The notes under the pieces: generated by a model
What the model was told of the DNA's origin: nothing
Seen by the model: the letters and a program-made list of their open reading frames with translations, nothing else
The model's database searches: none
Program-made: the position numbers and the translations under genes
Assembly: GCF_021568855.1 (NCBI RefSeq)
Contig: NZ_JAKGUG010000010.1
Coordinates: forward strand, 27,888 to 91,887
DNA from: Dethiosulfovibrio russensis
GTDB lineage: Bacteria; Synergistota; Synergistia; Synergistales; Dethiosulfovibrionaceae
Direction: 5' to 3'
Length of the DNA stretch: 64,000 bases
Shown: in pieces, positions 27,601 through 35,512 of the stretch
Numbering within the stretch: the stretch's first letter is position 1
Layout: each line of letters opens with the position of its first letter

Positions 27601-27955
27601 GGCCGGCGGCGGAGTCGGAACCCTGGCCGCAGTGGTAGGAGGGGTCTTAGGCGGAGCCCAGCAGGGCATCGCCAAGGACGACTTCAGGGATGTCTCCTTC
27701 CGAGTCGCCGGCACCATGGACTCTTCGTCCATAAAGGATCTCAAGGTAGGTCCCTCCAAGATAGCTCCGGAGAAGACCGAGGCCGCTCCTGCGGAGAAGG
27801 TACTCCCCTCGGTTCCTAAAGACGTCGTCTCCGGTGTCTCCGAGGACGTTCAGGAGCCCTCTCAGCCCAAGAAGCTGGAGGACCAGCTGAAGGAGGCCGT
27901 CGAGGAAGAGGCTGGGAAGCTGCTCCAGGGTATTCTGGGAGGCGGCAAGGACTGA
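24683..27955 (+). CDS. AsmA/TamB-like envelope protein
   Basis: This 1090-residue protein has one N-terminal membrane anchor (residues 7-25) and then a very long stretch of repeating short beta strands rich in Ser, Gly, Leu, Val and Lys. This pattern is typical of AsmA-like/TamB bridge proteins that form a lipid-carrying groove across the periplasm. A Gly-rich segment near the C-terminus (GAGIGGLAGGGVGTL) and a charged tail follow. It is likely inner-membrane-anchored and periplasmic, with a role in outer-membrane lipid transport or homeostasis; that role is known for the family and not shown here. The AAGGAGGGTG site is strong. It appears monocistronic. Confidence 0.75.
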   Translation: MSKKTAVGLSLAVLVVAAGFLLAVTDLGTGVVKSQATKILSQTLEAKVSMGEVSGNPVKGYDIRNLDIVKDGEYSLKVPSIEIKTNLMGILGKGALVRRLSLVGLDTDPDQIQALIDGLPRSEGSEPSSIPVEIVELKDSSLTLPGGDLEISLLSAALNQGEFLNVGLKLDLSYLGLPVKGDISALYGGSMATIESSKLSVGSGSVSVKGDLLPDLAADGTVDGLKLEELAKLWPPLAEGAMEGSASLAVKAGGSLTAPVLSGTMGFDGKLASVPVKDLKGNWSYQDMSIEVSSLKAAVAGVPLSGGFSALFGPGKPKVTLKLDASDADLGKLRGTYSQIPKEVSGVIDSIAVDLSGPVDGLKGTIKARAESLSLWGQSLSQSWISVVMDSKGVAKLSSKTVLQGQPAYLEGTVSFLGDSPQADLLLKARKVSTKLVAALSGADIPMEGDLDLDVTVKGPLSGPSIKGKVSSPSLSGFGQTIGKPSVSFALKGSDLEIPSAKAEWFGAPITASGLVSTGGKSPKLSMKGKLGGLDLAKVAAGFDLPSGLLSGLIDGSLNLDGPLDGLGVDLALSSGKLSLAGVSVEKVDLGLTGDSSALKVSRGSAMVSGGSVEASGSISLVDGPVLDLALEGSKIMLEKAVDLPLKAAVSGTVRAKGPAASPEVSMALSSPKVVAWGVGVDGVSASLVYKDGVVDLKEAVASVGGSPLSLKGNMNASGSVPKGSFELSGPDLDLSKATKDIVDADAYGIGGKLSVVFKGTFEGEKGSGSGYVKSPSLTVMNMAIKNLNCPLKLAGTKLDISEATADLYGGKVSSSGLIDLGTMKFSKKVSLSGTDVAPLIKDFAGTKGTVTGTAKANFSASGVLSPFAMKGEGTLDLGGGRLIGFPIADVAASLHGSDGISYAKGHGDFRVVDTVLHLDKGTLVTAREGDRIYRTMAVVGTVGPDKKLNLSCSGEVNVKLLNAAVGAGIGGLAGGGVGTLAAVVGGVLGGAQQGIAKDDFRDVSFRVAGTMDSSSIKDLKVGPSKIAPEKTEAAPAEKVLPSVPKDVVSGVSEDVQEPSQPKKLEDQLKEAVEEEAGKLLQGILGGGKD

Positions 27956-27984
27956 CGTCTTTCCGGTATCTTCGATCTTTAGAG

Positions 27985-28018
27985 GGGGGAGAGGGGGATC
28001 GCGCCTCTCTCCCCTTTT
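27985..28018 (+). terminator. Intrinsic terminator after AsmA/TamB-like gene
   Basis: GGGGAGAG and CTCTCCCC form a stem 30 bp downstream of the stop, followed by TTTT. A TATAAT at 28030-28035 just beyond could be the -10 of the proB promoter, but no good -35 is seen. Confidence 0.75.
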
Positions 28019-28076
28019 CCGTAGAGGTGTATAATTTCATCATCGCGACATATTTAAAACCATTGGGGTGAAAACC

Positions 28077-29198
28077 ATGGACAGATCGGATCTTAGGGAT
28101 TGCCGCAGGATAGTGGTAAAGGTGGGGACAAGCACGATCACCCATCCGACGGGAAAACTCAATCTTCTCCGGATGGAGCGTCTGGCAAGAGCCCTTTCGG
28201 ACCTGCACAATCAGGGCAAGGACGTGCTTCTGATAAGCTCCGGTGCCGTAGGGGCCGGGGTGGGTCGGATGGGCCTCAGGGAGCGACCGTCGACCCTTCC
28301 CATGAAACAGGCCCTGGCGGCGGTAGGTCAGGCCTCTTTGATGCAGATGTACGAGAAGTTCTTCGGAGAGTACGGCCAGAACGTCGGACAGGTCCTTCTG
28401 ACCCGTGACGCCTTCGACGATAGGCCTCGATATCTGAACGTCAGAAACACTCTGTGCGGGCTTCTGGAGCTGGGAGTCGTGCCGATAATAAACGAAAACG
28501 ACACGGTGGCGGTGGACGAGATCAAGTTCGGCGACAACGATACCCTGTCCGCACTGGTCGCGGTGGTGGTTCAGGCCGATCTGCTGATAATACTGTCCGA
28601 TATAGACGGCCTGTACGACCGTAATCCGAAGGAACATCCGGACGCCACCAGGCTGTCGGTGGTGGCCGATATCTCCGACGAGATCAGGGCCAACTCCACC
28701 GGCAGGGGATCCAGCTTCGCCAGCGGAGGGATGTACACTAAACTGGCCGCAGCGGACATAGCCCTTCCGGCGGGGATACCGATGGTGATAGCCAGCGGGG
28801 GAGAGGACAGGATCACCCGGAGGATACTGGAGGGGGAGGAGCTCGGCACTTTGTTCGTGCCCTACCAGACCGGCAGACACGCCAGAAAGCAGTGGATCGC
28901 CTCTGGGGCGAGGCCTCAGGGGGTTCTCGTCATAGACGACGGTGCCGTAGAAGCCCTTACAGAGGGAGGCGGAAGTCTTCTGCCCTCGGGGGTCATAGCG
29001 GTCAGAGGTGATTTCTCCAGGGGGCAGATCGTCTCCATCCAGGAGATAAAGGGAGACGAGATAGCCCGAGGGCTCTCCAACTACGACAGCTCAGAGATAC
29101 TGGCTATATTGGGGCATCAGAGCGAGGAGATCGCAGATCTTCTGGGAGACAAGGATTTCGACGAGGTGGTCCACAGGGACAATCTCGCCGTTTTGTGA
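28077..29198 (+). CDS. proB: Glutamate 5-kinase with PUA domain
   Basis: This 373-residue enzyme phosphorylates glutamate in the first step of proline synthesis. The amino-acid kinase domain (to about residue 260) shows VVKVGTSTIT, LISSGAVGAG, NENDTVAVDEIKFGDND, LLIILSDIDGLYD and FASGGMYTKLAAA. The C-terminal PUA domain follows (about residues 277-365, with GVIAVRGDFSRGQIV). ATG 28077 is preferred over GTG 28068 because GGGGTG sits six bases upstream. proA follows after 26 bp in the expected order. In this family the enzyme is normally feedback-inhibited by proline. Confidence 0.96.
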   Translation: MDRSDLRDCRRIVVKVGTSTITHPTGKLNLLRMERLARALSDLHNQGKDVLLISSGAVGAGVGRMGLRERPSTLPMKQALAAVGQASLMQMYEKFFGEYGQNVGQVLLTRDAFDDRPRYLNVRNTLCGLLELGVVPIINENDTVAVDEIKFGDNDTLSALVAVVVQADLLIILSDIDGLYDRNPKEHPDATRLSVVADISDEIRANSTGRGSSFASGGMYTKLAAADIALPAGIPMVIASGGEDRITRRILEGEELGTLFVPYQTGRHARKQWIASGARPQGVLVIDDGAVEALTEGGGSLLPSGVIAVRGDFSRGQIVSIQEIKGDEIARGLSNYDSSEILAILGHQSEEIADLLGDKDFDEVVHRDNLAVL

Positions 29199-29224
29199 AC
29201 GGCTTATTTTTGGAGGTATGAAAA

Positions 29225-30469
29225 GTGGAAAATAAATTAAAATCGATGGGACTCGCCGCTCGGGAGGCGGCTAGAAGCCTTGCCCTGGCTGGGAGGAAAG
29301 AGAAGGATCGAGCTCTGAGGGAGATGGCCTCGTCCATCCGTTCCCGCCGGGATTCCATCGTGGAGGCCAACGGCTTGGATCTGGAGGAGGGCCGGAAGGC
29401 CGGTCTGTCAGAGCCTCTTCTGGAGCGGCTGACCCTGGACGACGGGAGGATAGAGTCCATGGCGGCGGGGCTCGAGCAGATAGCGGTGTTGCCGGATCCG
29501 ATAGGGTCCGGTCTTGGCAGCTATATAAACGAGGATGGCCTGGAGATATCCCGGGTCAGGGTTCCCCTCGGGGTCATAGGGATGATATACGAGTCCCGTC
29601 CCAACGTTACCGCCGACGCGGCGGGACTCTGCCTAAAGTCGGGAAACGCCGTGATACTGAGAGGTGGCAAGGAGGCACATCACTCCAACAGGGCCATTGC
29701 CGAAGCGATAGGAAAGGCCCTCGGGAATGTCGGTTTCCCCGCCGGAGCGGTACAGCTGTTGGACGATCCCGGCAGGGAGGCGACACAGGCCCTCATGGCG
29801 TTGGATTCTCTGGACGTCCTCATACCGAGGGGGGGAAAGGGTCTGAAGGCCGCGGTAAAACAGCACGCCAAAGTCCCGGTGATAATGACAGGCATGGGAC
29901 TCTGCCATCTCTACGTGGATAGCTCGGCCGACGTGAACATGGCCGTCAGGATCGCGGTAAACGCCAAGGCTCAGAGGCCCTCGGTCTGCAACAGCATAGA
30001 GACCCTTCTGGTCCATTCCGACGTGGCGTCCCGGTTCCTACCTCCCCTGGTAAAGGCGATGGAAGAAGCGGGAGTGGAGCTTCGGGGCGACGATAGGGTC
30101 AGGAAGGTAGTGTCGATGAACCCCGCCGTAGATGACGACTGGGACACCGAATATCTGGCTCTGATCCTTTCGATCAAGATGGTCGATTCTCTGGACCAGG
30201 CTATGGATCACATCCACCTTCACGGCTCAGGGCACAGCGAGGCCATAGTGACCAGAGATTACGGCAATTCCAGAAGGTTCCTGGACGGAGTCGACGCCGC
30301 GGCGGTCTATGTCAACGCTTCCACCAGGTTCACCGACGGAGCGGTCTTCGGCCTGGGGGCTGAGATGGGCATAAGCACCCAGAAACTTCATGCCAGGGGC
30401 CCTATGGGGGTGGAACAGCTTACCACGGTCAAGTTCCGGGTCTCCGGATCGGGCCAGATAAGGTCGTAG
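29225..30469 (+). CDS. proA: Gamma-glutamyl phosphate reductase
   Basis: This 414-residue NADPH-dependent enzyme of the aldehyde dehydrogenase superfamily reduces glutamyl-5-phosphate to the semialdehyde, the second step of proline synthesis. Family segments include GVIGMIYESRPNVTADAA, RGGKEAHHSN, QRPSVCNSIETLL with the catalytic Cys, and FTDGAVFGLGAEMGIST. The start is a GTG at 29225 with GGAGG nine bases upstream. It lies between proB and ddl in one apparent operon. Confidence 0.96.
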   Translation: MENKLKSMGLAAREAARSLALAGRKEKDRALREMASSIRSRRDSIVEANGLDLEEGRKAGLSEPLLERLTLDDGRIESMAAGLEQIAVLPDPIGSGLGSYINEDGLEISRVRVPLGVIGMIYESRPNVTADAAGLCLKSGNAVILRGGKEAHHSNRAIAEAIGKALGNVGFPAGAVQLLDDPGREATQALMALDSLDVLIPRGGKGLKAAVKQHAKVPVIMTGMGLCHLYVDSSADVNMAVRIAVNAKAQRPSVCNSIETLLVHSDVASRFLPPLVKAMEEAGVELRGDDRVRKVVSMNPAVDDDWDTEYLALILSIKMVDSLDQAMDHIHLHGSGHSEAIVTRDYGNSRRFLDGVDAAAVYVNASTRFTDGAVFGLGAEMGISTQKLHARGPMGVEQLTTVKFRVSGSGQIRS

Positions 30470-30478
30470 GAAGGCTCT

Positions 30479-31405
30479 ATGAGGATATCGGTCCTGTGCG
30501 GAGGAGACTCTCCGGAGAGGGACGTCTCTCTGGACAGCGGCAGAGAGGTAGCCGAGGGCTTGAAGGCCAAGGGCCATTCGGTCGAGCTGGTGGATCTGCC
30601 GTCTCCTGAGGCTCTGTTCTCCTTCCTGGCCGGCGATCGCCCCGACCTGTGTTTCGTGGCCCTTCACGGAGGATGGGGCGAGGACGGCAAGCTCCAGGCT
30701 GTGTTGGACATGGCGGGGGTTCCCTACACCGGTTCGGGGCCATCTGGCTGTGCCGTTGCTATGGACAAGACTCTCTCCAAAGGGGCCTTCGCGGCGGCGG
30801 GTCTCGACGTTCCATGGGGAGTGGCGGTCCATCCCGGCGAGGGATCCTCTCCTGTGGAGGCTCTCTCCAGATGGGGGACTTTGGTGGTGAAGCCCTGTTG
30901 CGGAGGCAGCACAGTGGCGACCTATATAGTCTCCGAAGAGGACGATCTGAGGAAGGCTCTTAGCTCCGCGTGGAAGCTCGAGAACAGGGCTCTAGTGGAG
31001 GCCTACGTGGCCGGAAGGGAACTGACCGTGACTGTGGTGGAGGACAGGGGTATCCCCAGGGCCTTCCCTATAGTGGAGATCCTTCCCGACGGCGAGTTCT
31101 ACGATTACAGGGCCAAGTACGGCGGGGGCAGCCGTTACGTCTCTCCGGCGGATCTGGAGCCGTCGGTGGTGGACGTGGTCTCCCGGTCCGCCGAGATAGC
31201 CCACAGGGTCTCGGGGTGTTCCATCTACTCCAGGGTGGACATAAGGCTGGACGGCAAAAATCGTCCCTTCGTTTTGGAGGTAAACACCGTTCCCGGTATG
31301 ACCTCCAACAGCCTGGTTCCCAAGGCGGCCAGGGCGGGGGGATTTTCCTTTCCCGACCTGCTGGACCACATAGTGGAGGAGTCCATGGCGTCTTTTTCCA
31401 GTTGA
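30479..31405 (+). CDS. ddl: D-alanine--D-alanine ligase
   Basis: This 308-residue ATP-grasp enzyme joins two D-alanines for the peptidoglycan pentapeptide. Signatures are ISVLCGGDSPERDVSLDSG, FVALHGGWGEDGKLQ, PYTGSGPSGCAVAMDK, VVKPCCGGS, VDIRLDGKNRPFVLEVNTVPGMT and the C-terminal ligand loop. The ATG lies 9 bp after the proA stop, with AGGAAGG upstream, so it is probably co-transcribed with the proline genes. A very stable hairpin follows at 31422. Confidence 0.95.
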   Translation: MRISVLCGGDSPERDVSLDSGREVAEGLKAKGHSVELVDLPSPEALFSFLAGDRPDLCFVALHGGWGEDGKLQAVLDMAGVPYTGSGPSGCAVAMDKTLSKGAFAAAGLDVPWGVAVHPGEGSSPVEALSRWGTLVVKPCCGGSTVATYIVSEEDDLRKALSSAWKLENRALVEAYVAGRELTVTVVEDRGIPRAFPIVEILPDGEFYDYRAKYGGGSRYVSPADLEPSVVDVVSRSAEIAHRVSGCSIYSRVDIRLDGKNRPFVLEVNTVPGMTSNSLVPKAARAGGFSFPDLLDHIVEESMASFSS

Positions 31406-31733
31406 ATCGGAATAGCTTGTGAGCGACAGGGGAGCCTTGCGAAATGCAAGCGCTCCCCTGTCGCTTTGTTGTATATGGAGATCGATATGATATACTTGTA
31501 TCGGAGTTTCGCTTCTTTCCGCTCGATTGTTGCCTCAACCTCCCTTTTCCTCGGGCTTTTATCAGTTAGTTGTTTCTATCTCGTCTTTTTCTACCGTCGA
31601 AAGTAAATCGAGTTCGCCCGAAATCGACTGTTTTTCCCTCGGAATCGAGGGGTTTAGGCTCTTTTATTGTATCGAAGATTGAAAATTCAGCACTTCACCC
31701 TGCGGGGATAACATATCAGAGGAGGGATGTCTC
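31406..31733. other. Intergenic region between ddl and the acetyltransferase gene
   Basis: It holds the ddl terminator (31422-31465) and a weak promoter-like pair TTGTAT at 31469-31474 and TATACT at 31491-31496, 16 bases apart, about 240 bp before the next start. The rest, to about 31715, is T-rich and shows nothing I recognise. Confidence 0.5.
31422..31468 (+). terminator. Strong hairpin after ddl
   Basis: A 14-bp perfect stem AGCGACAGGGGAGC is extended by a 5-bp inner stem (CTTGC/GCAAG) with a single bulged C and a five-base loop. Only TTT follows, so it may act as a processing or stabilising structure as well as a terminator. Confidence 0.75.
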
Positions 31734-32513
31734 ATGCTGTCCGACAGAGACAGAAAGCTTCTTTATCTTCACCGTCACGGTAGTTCCGTGCCTATACCTG
31801 CCAGGCTATGCCGTCTGGGCATGGAAGACTACGACGAGATAATGGCCTTGAATTCTAAGGTATACAGGGAGGTCGGCGACGAAGATATATATGCCTCGGA
31901 GAATTCCATAGAGAGAAACCTCTCCGGAGAGGGGTTCGCCCTCGGGGTCAAGGCCGGTGGCCTTTTGGTGGCATTGTGCGTCTTTTCCTGGGTATTGGAG
32001 GATATGTTCAAGGTGGTGGAGGGAACGTATCTGGACAGCTGGAGCCTGGAACAGTTCGCCATGAGGGATATAGTGGTGGTGGACAGTGATTTTCGTGGAA
32101 ACGGGCTTCACCGGATGCTCATATCCGCATCGGGGTCTTTCATCCCTTCCAGCAGACGTTACGTCATATCCACCGTCTCTCCCAGAAACTGGGCTAGCTT
32201 GAAGAACGTTCTGGCAGAGGGATATTACGTCGTTTCCTGTAAGAAACTGTACGGAGGGCACACCAGGTTCGTTACCTGGCAGGATCTGGACGATCCTATG
32301 GTGATAGCCAGACCCCTCCACCTGAGGATTCCGGCGGAAGAGGTGGAGCACCACCGCAGGGTTCTCGCCATGGGAGCGGTTGGTTACGAACTGGACAGGG
32401 CCGGACCGGACGTGATTCTCCGTTACGGCAAGGGGATAAGGCGATCCATGATGGTATCCTCTTTTCTCGGAGATTCCTCTCTTCTGGGAGACGAGGACAG
32501 CCAGGTAAGCTGA
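31734..32513 (+). CDS. GNAT-family N-acetyltransferase-like protein
   Basis: This 259-residue protein has a GNAT core in its first 190 residues: RLGMEDYDEIMALNSKVY, a strand region AMRDIVVVDSDFRGNGLHRML with the acetyl-CoA-binding R-G-N-G-L turn, and STVSPRNWASLKNVLAEGYYVV, the usual SxxN and GY tail. The substrate is unknown. The last 60 residues are not part of a typical GNAT domain. GAGGAGGG precedes the ATG. It is monocistronic, ending in a bidirectional terminator shared with the convergent coiled-coil membrane gene. Confidence 0.72.
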   Translation: MLSDRDRKLLYLHRHGSSVPIPARLCRLGMEDYDEIMALNSKVYREVGDEDIYASENSIERNLSGEGFALGVKAGGLLVALCVFSWVLEDMFKVVEGTYLDSWSLEQFAMRDIVVVDSDFRGNGLHRMLISASGSFIPSSRRYVISTVSPRNWASLKNVLAEGYYVVSCKKLYGGHTRFVTWQDLDDPMVIARPLHLRIPAEEVEHHRRVLAMGAVGYELDRAGPDVILRYGKGIRRSMMVSSFLGDSSLLGDEDSQVS

Positions 32514-32552
32514 AAAAAATCGGAGACCGATCGATCGGTCTCCGATTTTTTC
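32513..32552. terminator. Bidirectional terminator
   Basis: A perfect palindrome runs from 32514 to 32551 with a GC core (CGGAGACCGATC and complement) flanked by A and T runs, so it has a U tract in both directions. It serves the convergent acetyltransferase gene and the gene ending at 32557. Confidence 0.93.
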
Positions 32553-32556
32553 TTTT

Positions 32557-33078
32557 TTAGGGAAGCCTTAGGTTGCTGATGATCTCTCTGATGAGCTGAT
32601 CTCTGGCTACCAGGGTCTCCCGAAGGAGCTGGTCGGTGGACTTGTAGAGGGTCTTCATATCTTCGACTGCTTCTACGGCACCTGTGTTGGCCTTGGCGAT
32701 AACGTCGAGGCGGCTCTCGATGTTGTCGAAGGTGGCCTTGACCTCGGCGAACTGGGCTTCCATCGCCTTGGCGGACTCCATCACGGCAGCCTGAGAGGCT
32801 ATGGCGTCCTGTCTGGCGGCCGCGGTCTGATCCTCGAGACGATCGAGCCTGAGCATTATCCCGGAGAAAAGTCCCAGGAAGACCACTACTACGAAAATGA
32901 GAAGGCCGTATTTCTTAACCTTGCTCTCGCTCTTTTCCTCGCAGGAGTCGTAGTCGGAGTCGCAGCAGCAGCTGTCGAAATCCTGCTCTTCTTCCTCTGT
33001 GACGAACTCGTCCGCCTGAACGTCCATCTCGTCCTGTTCCTCTGCCTTGTTTGCCTTGATGTTGTCGTCTTCGTACAT
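32557..33078 (-). CDS. Single-TM protein with acidic Cys-rich N-terminus and coiled coil
   Basis: This 173-residue protein of unknown function has three parts. Residues 1-52 are strongly acidic with a Cys cluster (DSCCCDSDYDSC). Residues 58-80 form one membrane helix (YGLLIFVVVVFLGLFSGIML). Residues 82-170 are a heptad-like coiled coil rich in Ala, Glu and Asp. The net positive flank KVKK before the helix suggests the acidic Cys-rich part is cytoplasmic and the coiled coil outside. The Cys cluster might bind metal. It is divergent from the FlgT-like gene. Confidence 0.6.
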   Translation of the reverse strand: MYEDDNIKANKAEEQDEMDVQADEFVTEEEEQDFDSCCCDSDYDSCEEKSESKVKKYGLLIFVVVVFLGLFSGIMLRLDRLEDQTAAARQDAIASQAAVMESAKAMEAQFAEVKATFDNIESRLDVIAKANTGAVEAVEDMKTLYKSTDQLLRETLVARDQLIREIISNLRLP

Positions 33079-33226
33079 TATCCCATCTCCTTTTGCTGTC
33101 CGGCGGACAAACGCCGGAGATTTTTCTCCTGTCTGTCCATCGCTATCGACTTACGTCGAAAATAATAGCATAAATCCGGCCTCAAAGTCTTCCCTGAAAA
33201 GCATTATAGCAGGTTCCTCTTCACGA

Positions 33227-33266
33227 TGTGACCCCGTTGACTTTCAGGTCACAAAAACCATACCAT
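33227..33266 (+). promoter_or_regulatory. Candidate promoter and operator upstream of FlgT-like gene
   Basis: TTGACT (33237-33242) and TACCAT (33261-33266) form a weak sigma-70 pair with 18 bases between. The -35 is flanked by a perfect inverted repeat, TGTGACC at 33227-33233 and GGTCACA at 33247-33253, which could be an operator for an unknown dimeric regulator. Confidence 0.4.
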
Positions 33267-33298
33267 GAAATAGTAGAGTAGGGAAAGGAGGGAAGGTA

Positions 33299-34414
33299 AT
33301 GAAAAAACTTATTCTGGTTCTTATATCGATCGTGCTCCTCTCGGTCTGCACGGCCGAGGCTCGCACGATCGAGGCGGAGGGGGAGGCGGCGGTTGTTGAG
33401 GGCAACGTCTCAGCTGCCAGAGAAGAGGCCAAGAGGCAGCTTTACAGAAACGCCCTGGAGAGGGCCATAGGTGCCAGGGTGGAGGGCATCACGGAGATGA
33501 AGGACTTTCAGGTGGTCAGGGACAGGGTTTTCTCCGGCTCCAGAGGGTTGGTCAAGAATCTGGAGATCTTGAAGGAGTGGCGTACCGAAGACGGAGTCCT
33601 GCACCTTAAGGGGCGCTGCGAGGTGGAGGAGACGGCTCTGGACGGGGTTCTCGGTCCGGCCGTGATAGATGCCCTCGGCAACCCCAGGGTGGTGATTCTG
33701 GTGGACGAGATGATAGGAGATGACCGTCCGTTTCTTTCCGCCGCCGAGGGAGAGGTCGAATCGGCCTTCCAGAGGGCGGGGTATCTCATGCTGGACAAGG
33801 GACAGCTGGACGCCATTGCCTCCAAGAGGGTGGAGGCGGCCAGGATAGCCGGGGACGAGGCGGAGCTGGCCGAGCTGGCTCGGGATTTCGACGCCGACGT
33901 CCTTATCTTCGGCAAGGGACAGTCGTCCTCCTTTACGGCCCAGAAGATGTCGGGTCAGACTATATACGGAGTCAGAACTCTTCTCAAGCTTAAGGCAGTG
34001 ATAGCCCAGACCGGACAGAGCCTGGCCGTGGAGGTTCCGGAGGTAAGGTCCAAGGGGCTCAGCGAGAGGGACGGAGCCGTCAAGGGGCTCAAGGAAGCGG
34101 CGAAAAACGCCTCCTCCTCTCTGGTGAACGAGGTGGCCTATGCTCTGACCGGCGGGGGAAACGGCGTTCCCGGTCGCTCGATCAGGGTTTCGGTGGAGGG
34201 AATGGACTTCGGGTCCGTCAGGGATCTGGAGGCGGCCCTAAGGGAGTCTCCAGGAGTGGTCGGAGTCTATCGTCGGTCCTTCCGTTCCGGCAGGCTGGAG
34301 CTCGATGTCACCGTGGACGGAACGGCGGACGACGTGGCTGTGATACTGGACGGCAAAGGTCTCGAGGTGGTCGATCTGACCGCCTCTACTGTGGGAGCGA
34401 GGCGATCGAGATGA
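33299..34414 (+). CDS. Secreted FlgT-like protein
   Basis: This 371-residue protein starts with a signal peptide (KKLILVLISIVLLSVCTAEA). The region after it (TIEAEGEAAVVEGNVSAAREEAKRQL as read in two pieces) resembles the N-terminal domain of FlgT and LPP20-type proteins. The central part (residues about 120-220, with VDVLIFGKG-type strand DADVLIFGKG) resembles their nucleotide-hydrolase-like middle domain. FlgT is a flagellar H-ring protein of polar flagella, but homologous folds occur in other envelope proteins, so a flagellar role is only possible. A strong ribosome site (AAAGGAGGGAAGG) is present. Its stop overlaps the next start (ATGA). Confidence 0.55.
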   Translation: MKKLILVLISIVLLSVCTAEARTIEAEGEAAVVEGNVSAAREEAKRQLYRNALERAIGARVEGITEMKDFQVVRDRVFSGSRGLVKNLEILKEWRTEDGVLHLKGRCEVEETALDGVLGPAVIDALGNPRVVILVDEMIGDDRPFLSAAEGEVESAFQRAGYLMLDKGQLDAIASKRVEAARIAGDEAELAELARDFDADVLIFGKGQSSSFTAQKMSGQTIYGVRTLLKLKAVIAQTGQSLAVEVPEVRSKGLSERDGAVKGLKEAAKNASSSLVNEVAYALTGGGNGVPGRSIRVSVEGMDFGSVRDLEAALRESPGVVGVYRRSFRSGRLELDVTVDGTADDVAVILDGKGLEVVDLTASTVGARRSR

Positions 34415-34830
34415 GACGGGTCCCGTTTCTTGCCGTCTTTTTTGTCCTGGCGGTCGGCTCGGTCTGTCCAGCATCTCCGTCGATTCCGGAACTCTGGATG
34501 GCCCACGGAATGGTCCAAGGAATCCAGACTTTTCGCTACGGGGAGGTCGATTGGGAGAGTGAGCTGGCCTACGTGGCCGGAGAGTCCTCCTTGCCCGAGA
34601 GGGGAACTCCCTCGGAGGTCTTGCGGTGTCGCAGAGCCGCCAGGGTGTCCCTCTTTCTCAACTGCTATCTTCTGTCCCACGAGTTGACAGGAAAGGAGCC
34701 CTCCGATAATTCGGAGATCGACGGAGGGCTCTTCGAGGACGTTACGGTTCTAGGCGGAGAGAGGGACGGCCGTTACGTTGTGGGGGCATGGATCCCTCTG
34801 GGTCGTATCGTGGCCCTCTCGGAGCGCTAG
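34411..34830 (+). CDS. Small secreted protein, unknown
   Basis: This 139-residue protein has a signal peptide (RRVPFLAVFFVLAVGSVCPA). The mature part begins with SIPELWMAHGMVQGIQTFRYG and includes LRCRRAARVSLFLNCYLL. I do not recognise the family; the short Arg-rich amphipathic segment is reminiscent of FlgT/LPP20 neighbours. It overlaps the FlgT-like gene by four bases, so they are translationally coupled and probably work together outside the inner membrane. Its stop is shared with the convergent gene through CTAG at 34827-34830. Confidence 0.6.
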   Translation: MRRVPFLAVFFVLAVGSVCPASPSIPELWMAHGMVQGIQTFRYGEVDWESELAYVAGESSLPERGTPSEVLRCRRAARVSLFLNCYLLSHELTGKEPSDNSEIDGGLFEDVTVLGGERDGRYVVGAWIPLGRIVALSER

Positions 34831-35369
34831 TTTCCTGCGGGCAGGGAGAACCGTAGCTCCAGGCCGTCGCCTTTCGGGCGAATGGTAGCCTCGTCGGGGC
34901 TCAGCTCGTCCAGCTCTATGGCGTCCAGGACCGACTTGAGGGTCTGTCTGGTGGCTTCGTCGAAGGCGTCAAGATGGCCTTTCATCTTGTCGCCCAGCTC
35001 TTCGAGCTCCTTTGGCAGTTTTATCGACGGTTTCTCTCGTTCCTCTCCGGTTGCCAGGTCGTCGGAGGGATCATGATCGGGAAGGTCCACCGGAACCCTT
35101 TCGGTGGACCCCATCCCGCCTATGCTGTAGGATTCCACCTTCGGCTTCTGGGGCCTCGTGCGGGGTTTGGGATCGGGGGTCTCCACCGGTGATGCGATTA
35201 ACTCCTCCGCAGCGTCGCCGGATACGTAGCCCGGAGCTGAGATAGATATATCGGTTTTATCGTCTTTATCGTCGCCCCTTCTTCCCATGAGACCGGCCAA
35301 GGTCCCAAGGATCAGGGATATCAACAGCAATATCAGGGCCACAAGGCCGGAAAAGCCTCTTCTCTTCAT
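34827..35369 (-). CDS. Single-TM membrane protein, unknown
   Basis: This 180-residue protein has a short basic start (MKRRGFSG), one membrane helix (residues about 7-27), a Pro/Asp/Lys-rich linker (residues 60-120) and a C-terminal amphipathic region (LPKELEELGDKMKGHLDAF, then TLKSVLDAIELDEL). No family is recognised. ATG 35369 is taken since the hydrophobic segment follows at once and GGGGGA is upstream; the longer frame adds 24 unlikely residues. It faces the FlgT-like pair and is divergent from the Hsp70-like operon. Confidence 0.6.
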   Translation of the reverse strand: MKRRGFSGLVALILLLISLILGTLAGLMGRRGDDKDDKTDISISAPGYVSGDAAEELIASPVETPDPKPRTRPQKPKVESYSIGGMGSTERVPVDLPDHDPSDDLATGEEREKPSIKLPKELEELGDKMKGHLDAFDEATRQTLKSVLDAIELDELSPDEATIRPKGDGLELRFSLPAGN

Positions 35370-35512
35370 CGAACGTCCCCCTTCTCGACCGAGATCGGTC
35401 GCTTCGGATATCCCAGCATAATCCAGAGTTCCTATCTCCACAAGTGCCGCAGGATGTATTATAGAGCCTGTCGTAATGGCTGAAATCAGAAGACGAGTTC
35501 GGAGGCGTTAAC

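Noticed and set aside
33227..33253. CRP/FNR binding site
   Set aside because: The half-site sequence fits but the spacing between TGTGA and TCACA is 17, not six.
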